Shown in pieces: positions 1-9,325 of a DNA stretch of 47,818 nucleotides. Origin of the DNA: Deltaproteobacteria bacterium. GTDB taxonomy: Bacteria > SAR324 > NAC60-12. The translations under genes were made by a program, and so were the position numbers. Within the stretch, counting starts at the first letter, position 1, and every line of letters starts with the position of its first letter. The notes under the pieces were generated by a model, which was given only the letters and a program-made list of their open reading frames with translations, was not told where the DNA came from and searched no databases. The stretch lies in NCBI GenBank assembly GCA_002683785.1, contig NYUB01000030.1:59066-106883 (forward strand), in the 5' to 3' direction.

Positions 1-1434
1 TATCAGGGAAGCATGATGCAGTTTTACCTCAATCATGTTCAACCCTCAGTTCCATTTCAGGACCCTTTGCTACAATTGATGAACAAACTAAGATATGACG
101 CCATGACCCTGGGTAATCATGATCTGGAAATGCCATTGGATAAATTGAGTTGGAGGATGAGAAAAGCTTCATTCCCGTTTCTTGGGGCAAATATTCAATG
201 GAAAACAGAGACATTGGGAGAGTTTTCGAAATCAACCAACTCGATTACAACTCCTTTCCAGAATCTTCATCCCTATCATGTTCAAGAACGAAATGGGGTC
301 CGGCTGGGCATATTGGGTATGACGACCCCTGGAGTCCCTATCTGGTTGGATCCCCTTCAAATTAAGGATTTTAGGATCAAGGAAATTCTTTCAAGTTCCC
401 GCAAATGGATTTCTGTACTCAGAGACGAGGAAAAAGTGGATTTGCTGATTGGCCTTTTTCACAGTGGAGCGGATAAGGATTATGATGATAGGACGGCTAT
501 CAAACTTGGATTACCAAGCCCCAATGCAAGCGGGCAGGTAGCGAAAGTTCTCAAACAATTTGACCTTCTCATAGCCGGCCACACGCATCAAACCATACCA
601 AAGTATGCTCTTGACGAACTTCCACGTTTTTCAGTGCCTATCATTTTCCCAGGAGCCTATGCTAAAGGGGTGAGTGTCGTGAAAATTAAATTGATCGAAA
701 ACCAACAACGGTGGCAGATCTATGATATGAAATTTGATTTCAAATCAGCCCGCATTAATCAGGACCCAATGTCTATTAAGGAGGAAATAGGACTTTCGGA
801 TGAAATGTTAGAATCAGTTCGAAACTATAGATCCCAACCTTCTAAAGTGATTTTAAAGGAAATCCCCCAAAAGGTCGTGAGAAATGATTGTCTGAGCAAA
901 CTGAGCCATGTTGCACTTCAGCAACCTGGAAAGGAATCAAAGTTCAGCCTGCTTCCAGGTAGTTGGCATACTGCAGATATTAAAAGGGAAGATCTAGGTA
1001 AACCGATTCTTCGAAAACATCTTTTTCAGTGGATGCGCTATGACAATCTTCCAGTTTTAGCCAATCTTTACGGACTGCAGATACGAATCATGTTGAACCC
1101 CATGCTACGAAAATTCCAAGAACGTAGAATTCGCTCCAGCACATATCTTGTGCCCGGGGGCTTTGAGGCTGTTCCAGTAGTTGAAGACGGGCCGGTACGT
1201 CTATCACTAAAGGAATGGAACGGGAGCACGATCAGAGAGGATGAACTTTATAAAGTCTGGATGACCAATTATCACTGGAACGGAGGTTCAGATATCCGTT
1301 CTCGAGCATTGCTTCATGATTCACAACTACTGAAGAGAGAACAAAGATTTTTACGCGATGCAGTCTTCGATTTTCTGGCAGCAAAACATCCAAAACTTCC
1401 TTTATCCTGCAAACAATTTCTAGAACCAATCTGA
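1..1434 (+). CDS. 5'-nucleotidase / 2',3'-cyclic nucleotide phosphodiesterase family protein, 5'-partial
   Basis: The reading frame is open to the window edge (Y-Q-G-S before the first Met), so the true start and the first metal-binding DxH motif lie upstream. Counting from the Met at 13, a calcineurin-like phosphoesterase domain shows GNHD at about residues 34-37, a conserved His in LFHSGAD near 150 and GHTHQ near 190, the usual di-metal ligands. The C-terminal half contains MRYDNLP and TNYHWNGGSDI, matching the substrate-binding 5'-nucleotidase C domain. The family hydrolyses nucleotides, normally in the periplasm, to salvage phosphate and nucleosides. The signal peptide would be outside the window. 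It converges with the dehydrogenase gene after a 93-nt gap that shows no clear terminator. Confidence 0.85.
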   Translation, partial: YQGSMMQFYLNHVQPSVPFQDPLLQLMNKLRYDAMTLGNHDLEMPLDKLSWRMRKASFPFLGANIQWKTETLGEFSKSTNSITTPFQNLHPYHVQERNGVRLGILGMTTPGVPIWLDPLQIKDFRIKEILSSSRKWISVLRDEEKVDLLIGLFHSGADKDYDDRTAIKLGLPSPNASGQVAKVLKQFDLLIAGHTHQTIPKYALDELPRFSVPIIFPGAYAKGVSVVKIKLIENQQRWQIYDMKFDFKSARINQDPMSIKEEIGLSDEMLESVRNYRSQPSKVILKEIPQKVVRNDCLSKLSHVALQQPGKESKFSLLPGSWHTADIKREDLGKPILRKHLFQWMRYDNLPVLANLYGLQIRIMLNPMLRKFQERRIRSSTYLVPGGFEAVPVVEDGPVRLSLKEWNGSTIREDELYKVWMTNYHWNGGSDIRSRALLHDSQLLKREQRFLRDAVFDFLAAKHPKLPLSCKQFLEPI

Positions 1435-1527
1435 AAATAAATATTGTATCAGAGGTTGTGCGTAATTCTGAATCAGTGCCTTCTTCCAAATTCCACAAAC
1501 GAGAAAGAACGGAGTGATTCAGATTTT

Positions 1528-2832
1528 CTACCAGTACGAAAGTGAGGATTCAAAAAGATCTTTCATTTGATCCCGGCTGACAGGACAGGGGGCATTATCA
1601 ATCAGCCTTTTTTGCGCATAAGCTCTTTCAGTGAGGTCCTCAAGGTGTTCACTTCCATAGCCTACACCCTCCAATCCGTTTGGGATCCCGGTTTCTTTCA
1701 TCAAATAGATGAGCCGATCAGCAAGCAAGTGTCCCCCATCCTGAATTCCTGCCCCCCTGGTTTCAGCACCCATCGCCCAAGCCGCCTGAAGATGACGTTC
1801 TTGACATGCGTCTGCAGTGAAGCGAAAGACTGCAGGAGAATTGACGATGACTGAAATGCCATGGGGAACTAGGGCGTGATCTGAGGACCAACCATCGGGA
1901 TGGTAATCTTTGCAAAGACCTGCCACCGCATAGGACATTCCGTGGGGGAGATGACATCCTGCATTTCCAAAGCCTATTCCGGCAAGCATTCCAGCAAACA
2001 TCAGGGACTCAAGATTTTCATTATGAGGCTCAAGAACCCCTTGGATCAGGTTTTTCCCGACTAATCGGATTGCTTCAAGGCAGGCGATGTCACTGTATGG
2101 ATTGGCTCCCTGACTCAAAGGGCGGCGGGCAGGGTGATCCGGTGCCTGGCGATGGGTAAAAGGGCGTGCGGTGAGGGATTCACAGGCATGACTGAAAACA
2201 TCAAAGGCATTTGCGGCCCGGATCATTGGATGCAGGGTGTTTAGGGATAGTGGATCAAGCAAACCGAGTTCAGGACGGATCCTGGGGCTGACAATGCCGG
2301 TTTTGGCTTCCATTTCGAGCAGATCAAATATAGCGATACCAGTACACTCACTCGCAGTTCCAAAAGTGGTCGGACATGCGATATGAGGTTTCAATCGACC
2401 AGGTACGGGAATGGCTCTACCTATCGGAGCGTTGACGTAGTCTAAAAAATCTGTGGGATAGCATGAATAAAGATTGGAAGCTTTACAGGTGTCCATAACG
2501 GATCCCCCGCCTAATGAAACAAAACCATCGAATTTGCCTTCAGAAGCGAAGCTTGAACCGGCTTTGAAGGAACGGTCCGTAGGTTCCACTTCTACTTCGT
2601 CATAGACCTCACAGTCCAAGCCTGTTTTTTTCAATGAATCCAAAGCAATGGTCAAAGATTCTTGTTGAGCAACTCTATGATCTGTGAATAGAGCGACTCT
2701 TTTCATGCCAAGTGTTTCTGCATCCTGCCCGAGTTCCTTGAGAACTCCATTTCCAAATTTGATTTTAGGGGCTTCGACTGAAAATACCCTGTCTCCTCCT
2801 GGTTTCCTTGTGAAATAGCTTTGATCAGGCAT
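1528..2832 (-). CDS. Hydroxyacid-oxoacid transhydrogenase (ADHFE1-type iron alcohol dehydrogenase)
   Basis: This 434-aa group III iron-dependent dehydrogenase has the nucleotide-binding GGGSVMD, the Asp/His metal pair in NAFDVFSHACES, and two further His ligands in LPHGMSYAV and LVPHGISV. The insert RRPLSQGANPYSD and the strings GIGFGNAG and SPAVFRFTA are hallmarks of the ADHFE1/HOT branch rather than of ordinary butanol or glycerol dehydrogenases. HOT enzymes couple oxidation of a 4-hydroxyacid such as 4-hydroxybutyrate to reduction of 2-oxoglutarate; the substrate here is inferred from the family only. It is divergent from the IclR regulator gene, with a palindromic operator candidate between them, so it is a plausible regulatory target. 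No strong Shine-Dalgarno sequence precedes the ATG. Confidence 0.85.
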   Translation of the reverse strand: MPDQSYFTRKPGGDRVFSVEAPKIKFGNGVLKELGQDAETLGMKRVALFTDHRVAQQESLTIALDSLKKTGLDCEVYDEVEVEPTDRSFKAGSSFASEGKFDGFVSLGGGSVMDTCKASNLYSCYPTDFLDYVNAPIGRAIPVPGRLKPHIACPTTFGTASECTGIAIFDLLEMEAKTGIVSPRIRPELGLLDPLSLNTLHPMIRAANAFDVFSHACESLTARPFTHRQAPDHPARRPLSQGANPYSDIACLEAIRLVGKNLIQGVLEPHNENLESLMFAGMLAGIGFGNAGCHLPHGMSYAVAGLCKDYHPDGWSSDHALVPHGISVIVNSPAVFRFTADACQERHLQAAWAMGAETRGAGIQDGGHLLADRLIYLMKETGIPNGLEGVGYGSEHLEDLTERAYAQKRLIDNAPCPVSRDQMKDLFESSLSYW

Positions 2833-3007
2833 GGTTTATTTTTGTAGAAATTTCCAACTTTTCTTTGAATTTTATAGCTTTCCAAAGCTTGGCTAATGTA
2901 GCGAATTTACACAAAGCCAACAAGGAATTTGAAGGTAATAACAATAAATTATGATATAGGCGCTTTTGGGACTTTCTTTCTTGACTTGAACTGGGGGTGT
3001 TACATCG

Positions 3008-3024
3008 TGAGACTTATAGTCTCA
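3008..3024. promoter_or_regulatory. Palindromic operator candidate upstream of the IclR gene
   Basis: TGAGACTTATAGTCTCA is an inverted repeat with perfect 7-bp arms around a 3-bp centre. It lies 14 bp before the first possible start of the IclR gene and encloses TATAGT (3015-3020), a good -10 hexamer, so a bound protein would block transcription. IclR-family regulators bind palindromes of about this size and are usually autoregulated. A similar site lies at the xsc promoter at 45849. Binding by this particular IclR protein is inferred. Confidence 0.55.
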
Positions 3025-3037
3025 TTAATGATGGTTT

Positions 3038-3862
3038 TTGGTGAAAAATGATGATGAGAAAGCAACTTTACTAAAATTAATTTCCGTGGAAACAGATCAA
3101 AAGCACAAAGGTTCCCACCTAACCCGTGCTCTCGCAGTAATTGAAAAAGTGGCATTATCTGAAAGGCCATTGACACCAACAGAAATCAATAACGAACTTC
3201 AACTGCCTAAAGCAACCATTCATCGGCTTTGCCAGTTTCTTGAAGATGAGCAGTTTCTTCAGCGAGATTTAGAAGCAAAAAGACTGATTCCTGGTCTACG
3301 ACTCAGGCAGATAGCCTTAGGGGTTTTCCGAAATGATCAATTCCGTTTAGAACGAACGGTGGTTCTTCAGAACCTCTCAGAAGACATTGGAGAAACCTGC
3401 AATATCTCAGTGCCTGATGGAATGCAGATGCGATATGTTGACCGTGCGGAGAGCCATTGGCCACTGAGAATGCAGCTTCCTGTTGGAACTAAAGTCCCAT
3501 TGTACTGTACTTCAAGTGGGAAATTGTATCTAAGTACCCTTCAAGAAGGGAAGCTTGATAAACTAATTGGGAGTTTCAGGCTTGAAGCCCATACTTCAAA
3601 CACCTTGACTTCTCAACAGGCATTGAAACAGGAACTGGATCAAATCCGTAAAGAAGGTGTAGGAACGGATAGAGAAGAATTTCTTGAAGGGATGGTCTGT
3701 GTTGCAGTACCCATTTTAGATCAGCAGCAAAGATTTTTTGCAACACTATCTTTTCATGCACCTAGTAGTCGTCTTTCATTGGAAGAGGGTCTTGGATATG
3801 TTCCCCGACTAAGGGAGGCATCAGCCGAATTGAGCAGTCTGCTGAAGGAAGAGAGTCACTAA
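3038..3862 (+). CDS. IclR-family transcriptional regulator
   Basis: This 274-aa protein has an N-terminal winged helix (about residues 28-90, with LTRALAVIEKVA and LPKATIHRLCQFL) and a C-terminal IclR effector domain (GETCNISVPDG, RMQLPVGTKVPLYCTSSGK, and GVCVAVPI-like GMVCVAVPIL). The family are dimeric or tetrameric ligand-responsive regulators of catabolic genes. The start is TTG at 3038 or GTG at 3041; no in-frame ATG is near and no strong ribosome-binding site is visible. It is divergent from the transhydrogenase and 14 nt upstream of the asparaginase gene, which is probably co-transcribed. The effector is unknown. Candidate operators are the palindrome in its own leader and the related site at xsc. 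Confidence 0.9.
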   Translation: MVKNDDEKATLLKLISVETDQKHKGSHLTRALAVIEKVALSERPLTPTEINNELQLPKATIHRLCQFLEDEQFLQRDLEAKRLIPGLRLRQIALGVFRNDQFRLERTVVLQNLSEDIGETCNISVPDGMQMRYVDRAESHWPLRMQLPVGTKVPLYCTSSGKLYLSTLQEGKLDKLIGSFRLEAHTSNTLTSQQALKQELDQIRKEGVGTDREEFLEGMVCVAVPILDQQQRFFATLSFHAPSSRLSLEEGLGYVPRLREASAELSSLLKEESH

Positions 3863-3876
3863 ACCTAGAAAGAGTT

Positions 3877-4878
3877 ATGAAGAATCATTTCCGGGACCCT
3901 ATATGCGTTGAAGTAACAAGAGCAGGTAGCATAGAAAGTCAACACCAGCTTTTTGCAGTGCTGATGCAACCTGATGGTAAAATTAAAGAGTGTTGGGGAG
4001 ATCCTGAAATGTTTGTCTTTCCACGTTCGGCAGTCAAGCCGCTTCAGGCGATGGCCTTAGTGAGTTCAGGTGCAGTGGAAAAGTACGACCTTAGTTCCCA
4101 GGAAATTGCACTGGCCTGTGCTTCCCATGGAGGTGAACCGGTTCATGTTGAGGTAGTAAAAAATTGGCTCTCAAAAGTTGGCTTGAATCCTTCCGATCTG
4201 GAATGCGGATTTCACTGGCCTTCTCATCAGGAATCAGCCCATAAAATGATTGCTGAAGGATATCTCCCTCAATCGGTCCATAACAATTGTTCAGGCAAGC
4301 ATTCTGGATTTTTAACTTTAGCCCTTCAAATGGGTCATACGCATGAGCATTATGTCCAACCCGATCATCCTGTTCAGCTTCGGATTCAAGAGATCCTGGA
4401 AAAGGCATGTGATGTTGATCTATCAAAATCTGAACGAGCAATTGACGGTTGTTCGGTTCCCACTTGGTCTATTCCGCTCAAAAACTTAGCATTGGGAATG
4501 GCTCGTTGGGGAACAGGGGTGATGCTTGATCCAAAGCTTTCCCGGGCAGCAGAAGTCATATCAAAAGCTATGGCCCTTCATCCATACATGGTAGCAGGAC
4601 AAGGACGATGCTGTACCAGAGTTTTAAGGCATTTTCAGGGTAAAGTACTGGTGAAAACTGGTGCTGAAGGTGTGTATTGTGCAGTATTCCCAGAACTTGG
4701 ACTAGGGTTGGCCCTGAAGTGTCTTGATGGCCAAAAAAGAGCCTCGGAAGCCGCACTTGTGGCTCTCATACGTAAACTGGGTATGGTTGATGAGCAAGAT
4801 ACCGAAATTCTTTCTCCCAGTATTATAAGAAACCATAATCAGATACTCGTTGGAGGCATAAGAGTGGTTGTCCCTTAA
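3877..4878 (+). CDS. L-asparaginase II family protein (Rhizobium AnsA type)
   Basis: At 333 aa the protein matches the length of the asparaginase II family (PF06089), which is unrelated to the classical E. coli AnsA/AnsB fold. Recognisable strings are FPRSAVKPLQAMAL near the N terminus, ALACASHGGEP, NNCSGKHSGFL and DGCSVPTWSIPL. These carry the Ser, Lys and Cys residues conserved in the family. The expected reaction is hydrolysis of L-asparagine to aspartate and ammonia in the cytoplasm. It starts 14 nt after the IclR gene on the same strand, so it may share its control. No signal peptide is seen. Confidence 0.87.
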   Translation: MKNHFRDPICVEVTRAGSIESQHQLFAVLMQPDGKIKECWGDPEMFVFPRSAVKPLQAMALVSSGAVEKYDLSSQEIALACASHGGEPVHVEVVKNWLSKVGLNPSDLECGFHWPSHQESAHKMIAEGYLPQSVHNNCSGKHSGFLTLALQMGHTHEHYVQPDHPVQLRIQEILEKACDVDLSKSERAIDGCSVPTWSIPLKNLALGMARWGTGVMLDPKLSRAAEVISKAMALHPYMVAGQGRCCTRVLRHFQGKVLVKTGAEGVYCAVFPELGLGLALKCLDGQKRASEAALVALIRKLGMVDEQDTEILSPSIIRNHNQILVGGIRVVVP

Positions 4879-5009
4879 AATGGTGATTACACGTAAGATA
4901 AGAACATACGACTCGAAATGTTAATCGCTGTATGATTTGAAAACAAATGGAAACAACAGGTGTTTACAATTACCGGAGTTGATTTGTAATTCTAAAAAAA
5001 AGCTATTGT

Positions 5010-5879
5010 TCAGGGGCAGGAATTCTCTACCAGGCTTTGATAAAGTTCAGGACGTCGATCACGAAAAACTTCCCAGGCCTGTCGGGTTTTGGAGATTTCT
5101 TCCAAGTCGAATGTTGAGGCAAGGACTGATTCTTCATCTCTTCCGGCTTGAGTCACGATTTCTCCAGTGGGCCCGCAAATGAAGGAATTGCCGTAAAAGG
5201 TGATACTGGATTCATTTCCGTCTTCGTGTCCAATTCTGTTGGCTGCAGCAACAGGGACCAGATTCGCTGAGGCGTGCCCCTGCATCACTCTTTGCCAATG
5301 ACTACTTGTGTCCATGGAAGGAGCCTGAGGCTCAGAGCCTATCGCGGTTGGATAGAGCAGTATTTCCGCACCCTGAAGGACCATAGCCCTTGCAGCTTCT
5401 GGAAACCATTGGTCCCAGCAGATTCCAACCCCCAATTTGCCAAATCTCGTGTCCCAGACCTTAAAACCTGTGTTACCAGGGGTAAAATAGTATTTTTCCT
5501 GATACCCGGGCCCGTCAGGGATATGAGACTTTCGGTAAATCCCCTGGCAACTTCCATCTGCATCCAGCAAAGCCATTGAGTTGTAAAAAACATTGGTAGC
5601 GGATTCAAAAAAACTAAGTGGAAGTATGACTTCCAATTCCTTTGCCAATGCAGAAAACCTTTCCAGCAGTGGATTCCCATCCGCTGGTTGAGTCCATTGC
5701 AAATAATCGGGATTCTGATCTTTACAGAAATAAGGACGTTCAAAAAGCTCCTGAAGCAGGATGATCTTGGCACCCTTAGATGCTGCGTCCCGGACCAAAT
5801 ATTCTCCACGATCTTGATTTTCTAGAGGCTCAGCACTACACGTCATTTGGGTGATTGCAAGGGTGACGGTCCGGCTCAT
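5010..5879 (-). CDS. aguB: N-carbamoylputrescine amidase
   Basis: This 289-aa nitrilase-superfamily hydrolase shows the Glu-Lys-Cys catalytic triad: Glu in LLQELFE, Lys in YRKSHIPDGPGYQEKYYF and Cys in GVGICWDQWFPEAAR. The long stretch around YQEKYYFTPGNTGF is typical of N-carbamoylputrescine amidases. It converts N-carbamoylputrescine to putrescine, CO2 and ammonia. It lies 31 nt downstream of aguA on the same strand, which completes the agmatine deiminase route and makes the assignment firm. The gene converges with the asparaginase gene. Confidence 0.95.
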   Translation of the reverse strand: MSRTVTLAITQMTCSAEPLENQDRGEYLVRDAASKGAKIILLQELFERPYFCKDQNPDYLQWTQPADGNPLLERFSALAKELEVILPLSFFESATNVFYNSMALLDADGSCQGIYRKSHIPDGPGYQEKYYFTPGNTGFKVWDTRFGKLGVGICWDQWFPEAARAMVLQGAEILLYPTAIGSEPQAPSMDTSSHWQRVMQGHASANLVPVAAANRIGHEDGNESSITFYGNSFICGPTGEIVTQAGRDEESVLASTFDLEEISKTRQAWEVFRDRRPELYQSLVENSCP

Positions 5880-5910
5880 GTATTTAAAGGGCGAAAAGTT
5901 TTACAGGGTT

Positions 5911-6939
5911 TTATCCCATTGATGCGACTTTAGGCTGTTGTTGAGTAATGCAGTGGATCCCTCCTCCTCCCATCACGATTTCCTGTGCATCAAGCTGGAT
6001 GATTTTTCGGGAGGGAAAGATTTTTTCAAAAGTGGCTCTTGCACTTTCGTCTCGTTGAGGATCATTGAATGCTGGTATCACGATTCCCTGATTGGGAAGG
6101 TAGAAATTAATGTAGGACTGGGCCAACCGTTCATCCTCTTTCCATCGGGCTTTGGGCTGTTCTACAGTGACGATTTCGAGATTTCGTTCACGGGCATCTT
6201 TGGCATTTTTCAGCCGCAGGAGGTTGTCTTGTAAAACTTCGTAATTTTCATCTTCCGGATCATTGCTGATTAATGCCATGACCGCCCCGGGTTTGATGAA
6301 GCAAGCAAGGTTATCAACGTGACCGTCGGTTTCATCATCCATAAGTCCTTCTCCAAGCCAAAGGATGCTATGGACATTTAAATATTCTCGAAGCAGTTGT
6401 TCAATTTCTTCCTGGTCCAGTTCCGGATTCCGGTTGGGGTGGAGCAGGCACTGTTCTGTCGTGATCAAAGTGCCATCACCATCGACATGAATCGATCCTC
6501 CTTCAAGGACGAAGGTCGCTTTGAAATGTTCAATGTCTGAGTGATTCAAAAGGGCTCTAGCAAAATCAGCATCATCCTCACAGTCGGGATAGTCGGCACC
6601 CCACTGGTTGAATTCCCAATCGATTCCTGCGATTCTCCCTTTACGGTCAATGACAAATGTCGGACCACTATCACGAGTCCAGGAGTCATCTATTGGTAAC
6701 GATATGATTTCGATTTTAGGACCGCACATCATTTGTGCCTCCTCGGCATCCTCTGGATGACACGTCATCTTGACAGGTTCGAACTGGTTGATAGCATGGG
6801 CAACTTCGACATAGGCCTGCTTGGCCTGGTCCATCCTCTCACCCCATGTTTTGATACGACAAGGCCATCCCATCCAGCAGCATTGATGAGGATGCCATTC
6901 TGCAGGCATGTAAAATCCTTGAGAACTGATGCTTCCCAT
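5911..6939 (-). CDS. aguA: Agmatine deiminase
   Basis: This 342-aa member of the peptidyl-arginine-deiminase-like family starts with the typical MPAEWHPHQCCWMGWP. It contains the active-site WTRDSGPTF, the EGGSIHVDGDGTLITTEQCLL and GHVDNLACF segments, and the nucleophilic Cys in GGGGIHCITQQ near the C terminus. It hydrolyses agmatine to N-carbamoylputrescine and ammonia, feeding the adjacent aguB for putrescine synthesis. The track start at 6939 adds a few residues before MPAEW; a start at that Met is also possible. No arginine decarboxylase gene is in the window, so the agmatine source is unknown. Confidence 0.95.
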   Translation of the reverse strand: MGSISSQGFYMPAEWHPHQCCWMGWPCRIKTWGERMDQAKQAYVEVAHAINQFEPVKMTCHPEDAEEAQMMCGPKIEIISLPIDDSWTRDSGPTFVIDRKGRIAGIDWEFNQWGADYPDCEDDADFARALLNHSDIEHFKATFVLEGGSIHVDGDGTLITTEQCLLHPNRNPELDQEEIEQLLREYLNVHSILWLGEGLMDDETDGHVDNLACFIKPGAVMALISNDPEDENYEVLQDNLLRLKNAKDARERNLEIVTVEQPKARWKEDERLAQSYINFYLPNQGIVIPAFNDPQRDESARATFEKIFPSRKIIQLDAQEIVMGGGGIHCITQQQPKVASMG

Positions 6940-6981
6940 AAGCTGTTTATGACATGACTTTTGGAATTGGGGACGTAGGTG

Positions 6982-7476
6982 TCAAAGCAAACGCATTCCG
7001 GTTTTCCACCAGACTTTCCAGGGGAATTCAATCCAGACCTGTTGCTGGTTCTGATTCAACTCTCGGACATAGTAATCCGGAGTAAAATCTTGATCCGCAT
7101 TCGAATAGAGAGAGGCGAATCGGACATTCGGACCTTCGTCGACTTTGGTTTGATTCAGAATATCTTCCCGGATACGGGTGAAGGTTGCACCACTGTCACA
7201 GATATCGTCCACGATCAAAATGTCATGATCGGTTGGATAAGGCATGTATTCTTCCCATTGTGGAAAATGCCTTAGACTGGATTGAAGGGGTTTTAAAGGG
7301 ATATCGTAATAGGCACTGAGCATCACTGCAGGAGGGAGCCCTCCCCGACTGATGCCAACAATCACCTGGGGTCTAAAATGGTCAATCGACATTTGCCGCA
7401 CTAATTCATGCAGATCCTGAATCGATTCTTCCCATGAATAATAAATAACCTTCATGGTTTCATCATGTTTTCTCAT
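6982..7476 (-). CDS. Purine phosphoribosyltransferase, XGPRT-like
   Basis: This 164-aa type I phosphoribosyltransferase has the PRPP-binding loop ILIVDDICDSGATF and an upstream VGISRGGLPPAVMLS. The ending (DYYVRELNQ then VWIEFPWK) resembles the E. coli Gpt tail with its WIE-PW motif, which favours xanthine/guanine phosphoribosyltransferase over hypoxanthine or adenine enzymes. The role would be salvage of a purine base to the nucleotide in the cytoplasm. It is the first gene of the minus-strand aguA-aguB cluster, 42 nt before aguA, and is divergent from the carboxyltransferase gene. A functional link to polyamine synthesis is not obvious. Confidence 0.8.
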   Translation of the reverse strand: MRKHDETMKVIYYSWEESIQDLHELVRQMSIDHFRPQVIVGISRGGLPPAVMLSAYYDIPLKPLQSSLRHFPQWEEYMPYPTDHDILIVDDICDSGATFTRIREDILNQTKVDEGPNVRFASLYSNADQDFTPDYYVRELNQNQQQVWIEFPWKVWWKTGMRLL

Positions 7477-7619
7477 ACAATCTCTGTTTGAAATTATAAT
7501 TAACTTTTTTGCATAATATTTGATGAAGGTTCAAGATATTCTGTTAGCATTAACAAAAATGAGGTTTGCATATTAGGAATATTTGAAGGGCATACTTTTC
7601 ACACTAGCAATATTTGCTC

Positions 7620-9230
7620 ATGAAGGTTTTCAAATCCAGGATCGATACTGAATCTGAAGAATTTAAAATAAATTCCCTGCATCATAGGAATCTCTCTAAT
7701 GAGTTGAAGAAAGAATTGGAGAGGATTATTAGCGGAGGTAAAGAATCCTCAAAGCTTCTTCATCAATCCAGAGGGAAACTCCTACCGCGTGAACGGGTCA
7801 ATCAACTACTTGACCCTGGATCGCCATTTCTCGAATTTTCTCAAATGGCAGCTTTTGGACTCTATGAAAATGAAGTTCCCTCCGCTGGGATCATCTGCGG
7901 ATTGGGAAGGGTGGGAGGAACAGAGGCAGTTATTCTGGCCAATGATGCGACGGTCAAGGGTGGAACTTATTACCCGATGACGGTCAAGAAACATTTGAGA
8001 GCCCAGGAAATTGCGATGGAAAACCGCCTGCCGTGCATCTACCTGGTAGATTCTGGAGGAGCCTTCCTGCCGCTTCAGGATGAGGTTTTTCCAGATCGGG
8101 ATCATTTTGGGCGAATTTTCTACAATCAGGCGAGGCTCTCATCGGAAGGGCTTTCCCAGATTGCAGTGGTGCTGGGATCCTGCACCGCTGGTGGAGCCTA
8201 TGTGCCAGCCATGTGTGATGAAACCGTGATTGTTGAAAACCAAGGGACCATTTTTTTGGGAGGCCCGCCATTGGTTAAGGCAGCAACAGGAATGGAGGTC
8301 AGTTCTGAAGAATTGGGAGGTGGTGAAGTTCATGCGAGAATTTCCGGCGTTGCAGATCATCTTGCTCGGAATGATGCCCATGCACTAGAAATTACCCGAA
8401 ATATTTTGTCAGTGACGAATCAAAGTATTCAGAAAGCAAATGGTTTTTCTTCAGAGATTCAGGAGCCTCTTTATCCGGCACAAGATTTATATGGTCTCCT
8501 TCCCGCGGATCCACGCCAGAGCTATGATGTACGCGAGTTGATAGCAAGAATGGTTGATGGATCCGAATTTCAGGAATTCAAAAGCCTGTATGGAACCACC
8601 TTGGTGACGGCCTTTGCGAAAATCAACGGGTTTCCACTGGGTATTGTTGCAAACAATGGGATCCTTTTTTCAGAATCAGCTCTAAAGGGAGCACATTTCG
8701 TTGAACTTTGTGGTCAACGGAAAATCCCATTAATTTTTCTTCAGAACATCAGTGGGTTCATGGTTGGTAAGGAGTATGAACATAAAGGAATAGCCAAAGA
8801 CGGAGCAAAGATGGTCATGGCCGTTTCATGCGTCAATGTCCCAAAGTTTACGGTCATCATTGGTGGTTCACACGGTGCTGGAAATTATGGAATGTGTGGC
8901 AGAGCTTACAGTCCAAGAATGCTCTGGACGTGGCCCAATGCAAGAATATCTGTGATGGGTGGGGAACAGGCAGCCTCAGTCTTGTCTCAGGTTAAACGTG
9001 ATAAACTTGTGGAAAATTATGCTGATTGGACTGCCGAGGAGGAGGAATCCTTTAAAAAGCCGATTCGTGATCAATACGAGACACAAGGACATCCCTATTA
9101 TGCTACAGCAAGACTCTGGGACGATGGGATTCTGGATCCAGTGGAAACGAGACGGGTGTTGGGACTTGCCCTCGCGATAGCTGACAGTGGAACTACGGGT
9201 CAAACGAAATATGGAGTTTTTCGTATGTAA
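7620..9230 (+). CDS. Methylcrotonyl-CoA carboxylase carboxyltransferase (beta) subunit
   Basis: The protein is about 536 aa, the usual length for MCC beta. It opens with the family pattern ([29 protein letters not shown]) and carries both crotonase-fold halves, including [46 protein letters not shown] and [16 protein letters not shown]. It transfers the carboxyl group from biotin to methylcrotonyl-CoA in leucine degradation; geranyl-CoA or a related acyl-CoA is an alternative. The ATG at 7620 is preferred to the TTG at 7614. The biotin-carrying alpha subunit and other leucine genes are not beside it. Confidence 0.88.
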   Translation: MKVFKSRIDTESEEFKINSLHHRNLSNELKKELERIISGGKESSKLLHQSRGKLLPRERVNQLLDPGSPFLEFSQMAAFGLYENEVPSAGIICGLGRVGGTEAVILANDATVKGGTYYPMTVKKHLRAQEIAMENRLPCIYLVDSGGAFLPLQDEVFPDRDHFGRIFYNQARLSSEGLSQIAVVLGSCTAGGAYVPAMCDETVIVENQGTIFLGGPPLVKAATGMEVSSEELGGGEVHARISGVADHLARNDAHALEITRNILSVTNQSIQKANGFSSEIQEPLYPAQDLYGLLPADPRQSYDVRELIARMVDGSEFQEFKSLYGTTLVTAFAKINGFPLGIVANNGILFSESALKGAHFVELCGQRKIPLIFLQNISGFMVGKEYEHKGIAKDGAKMVMAVSCVNVPKFTVIIGGSHGAGNYGMCGRAYSPRMLWTWPNARISVMGGEQAASVLSQVKRDKLVENYADWTAEEEESFKKPIRDQYETQGHPYYATARLWDDGILDPVETRRVLGLALAIADSGTTGQTKYGVFRM

Positions 9231-9325
9231 TCTTCTGTTCCACCTCATTCAACCATTCATTCTGGCTTGCTCCCTGCATTGAAAAAAAATCCCAAACCAT
9301 TTAAATATTATTTGCTAGGAGCGTA

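Noticed and set aside
4950-5000. Inverted repeat TTACAA/TTGTAA between the asparaginase and aguB genes
   Set aside because: The AT-only 6-bp stem with a 14-nt loop is too weak to call a terminator.
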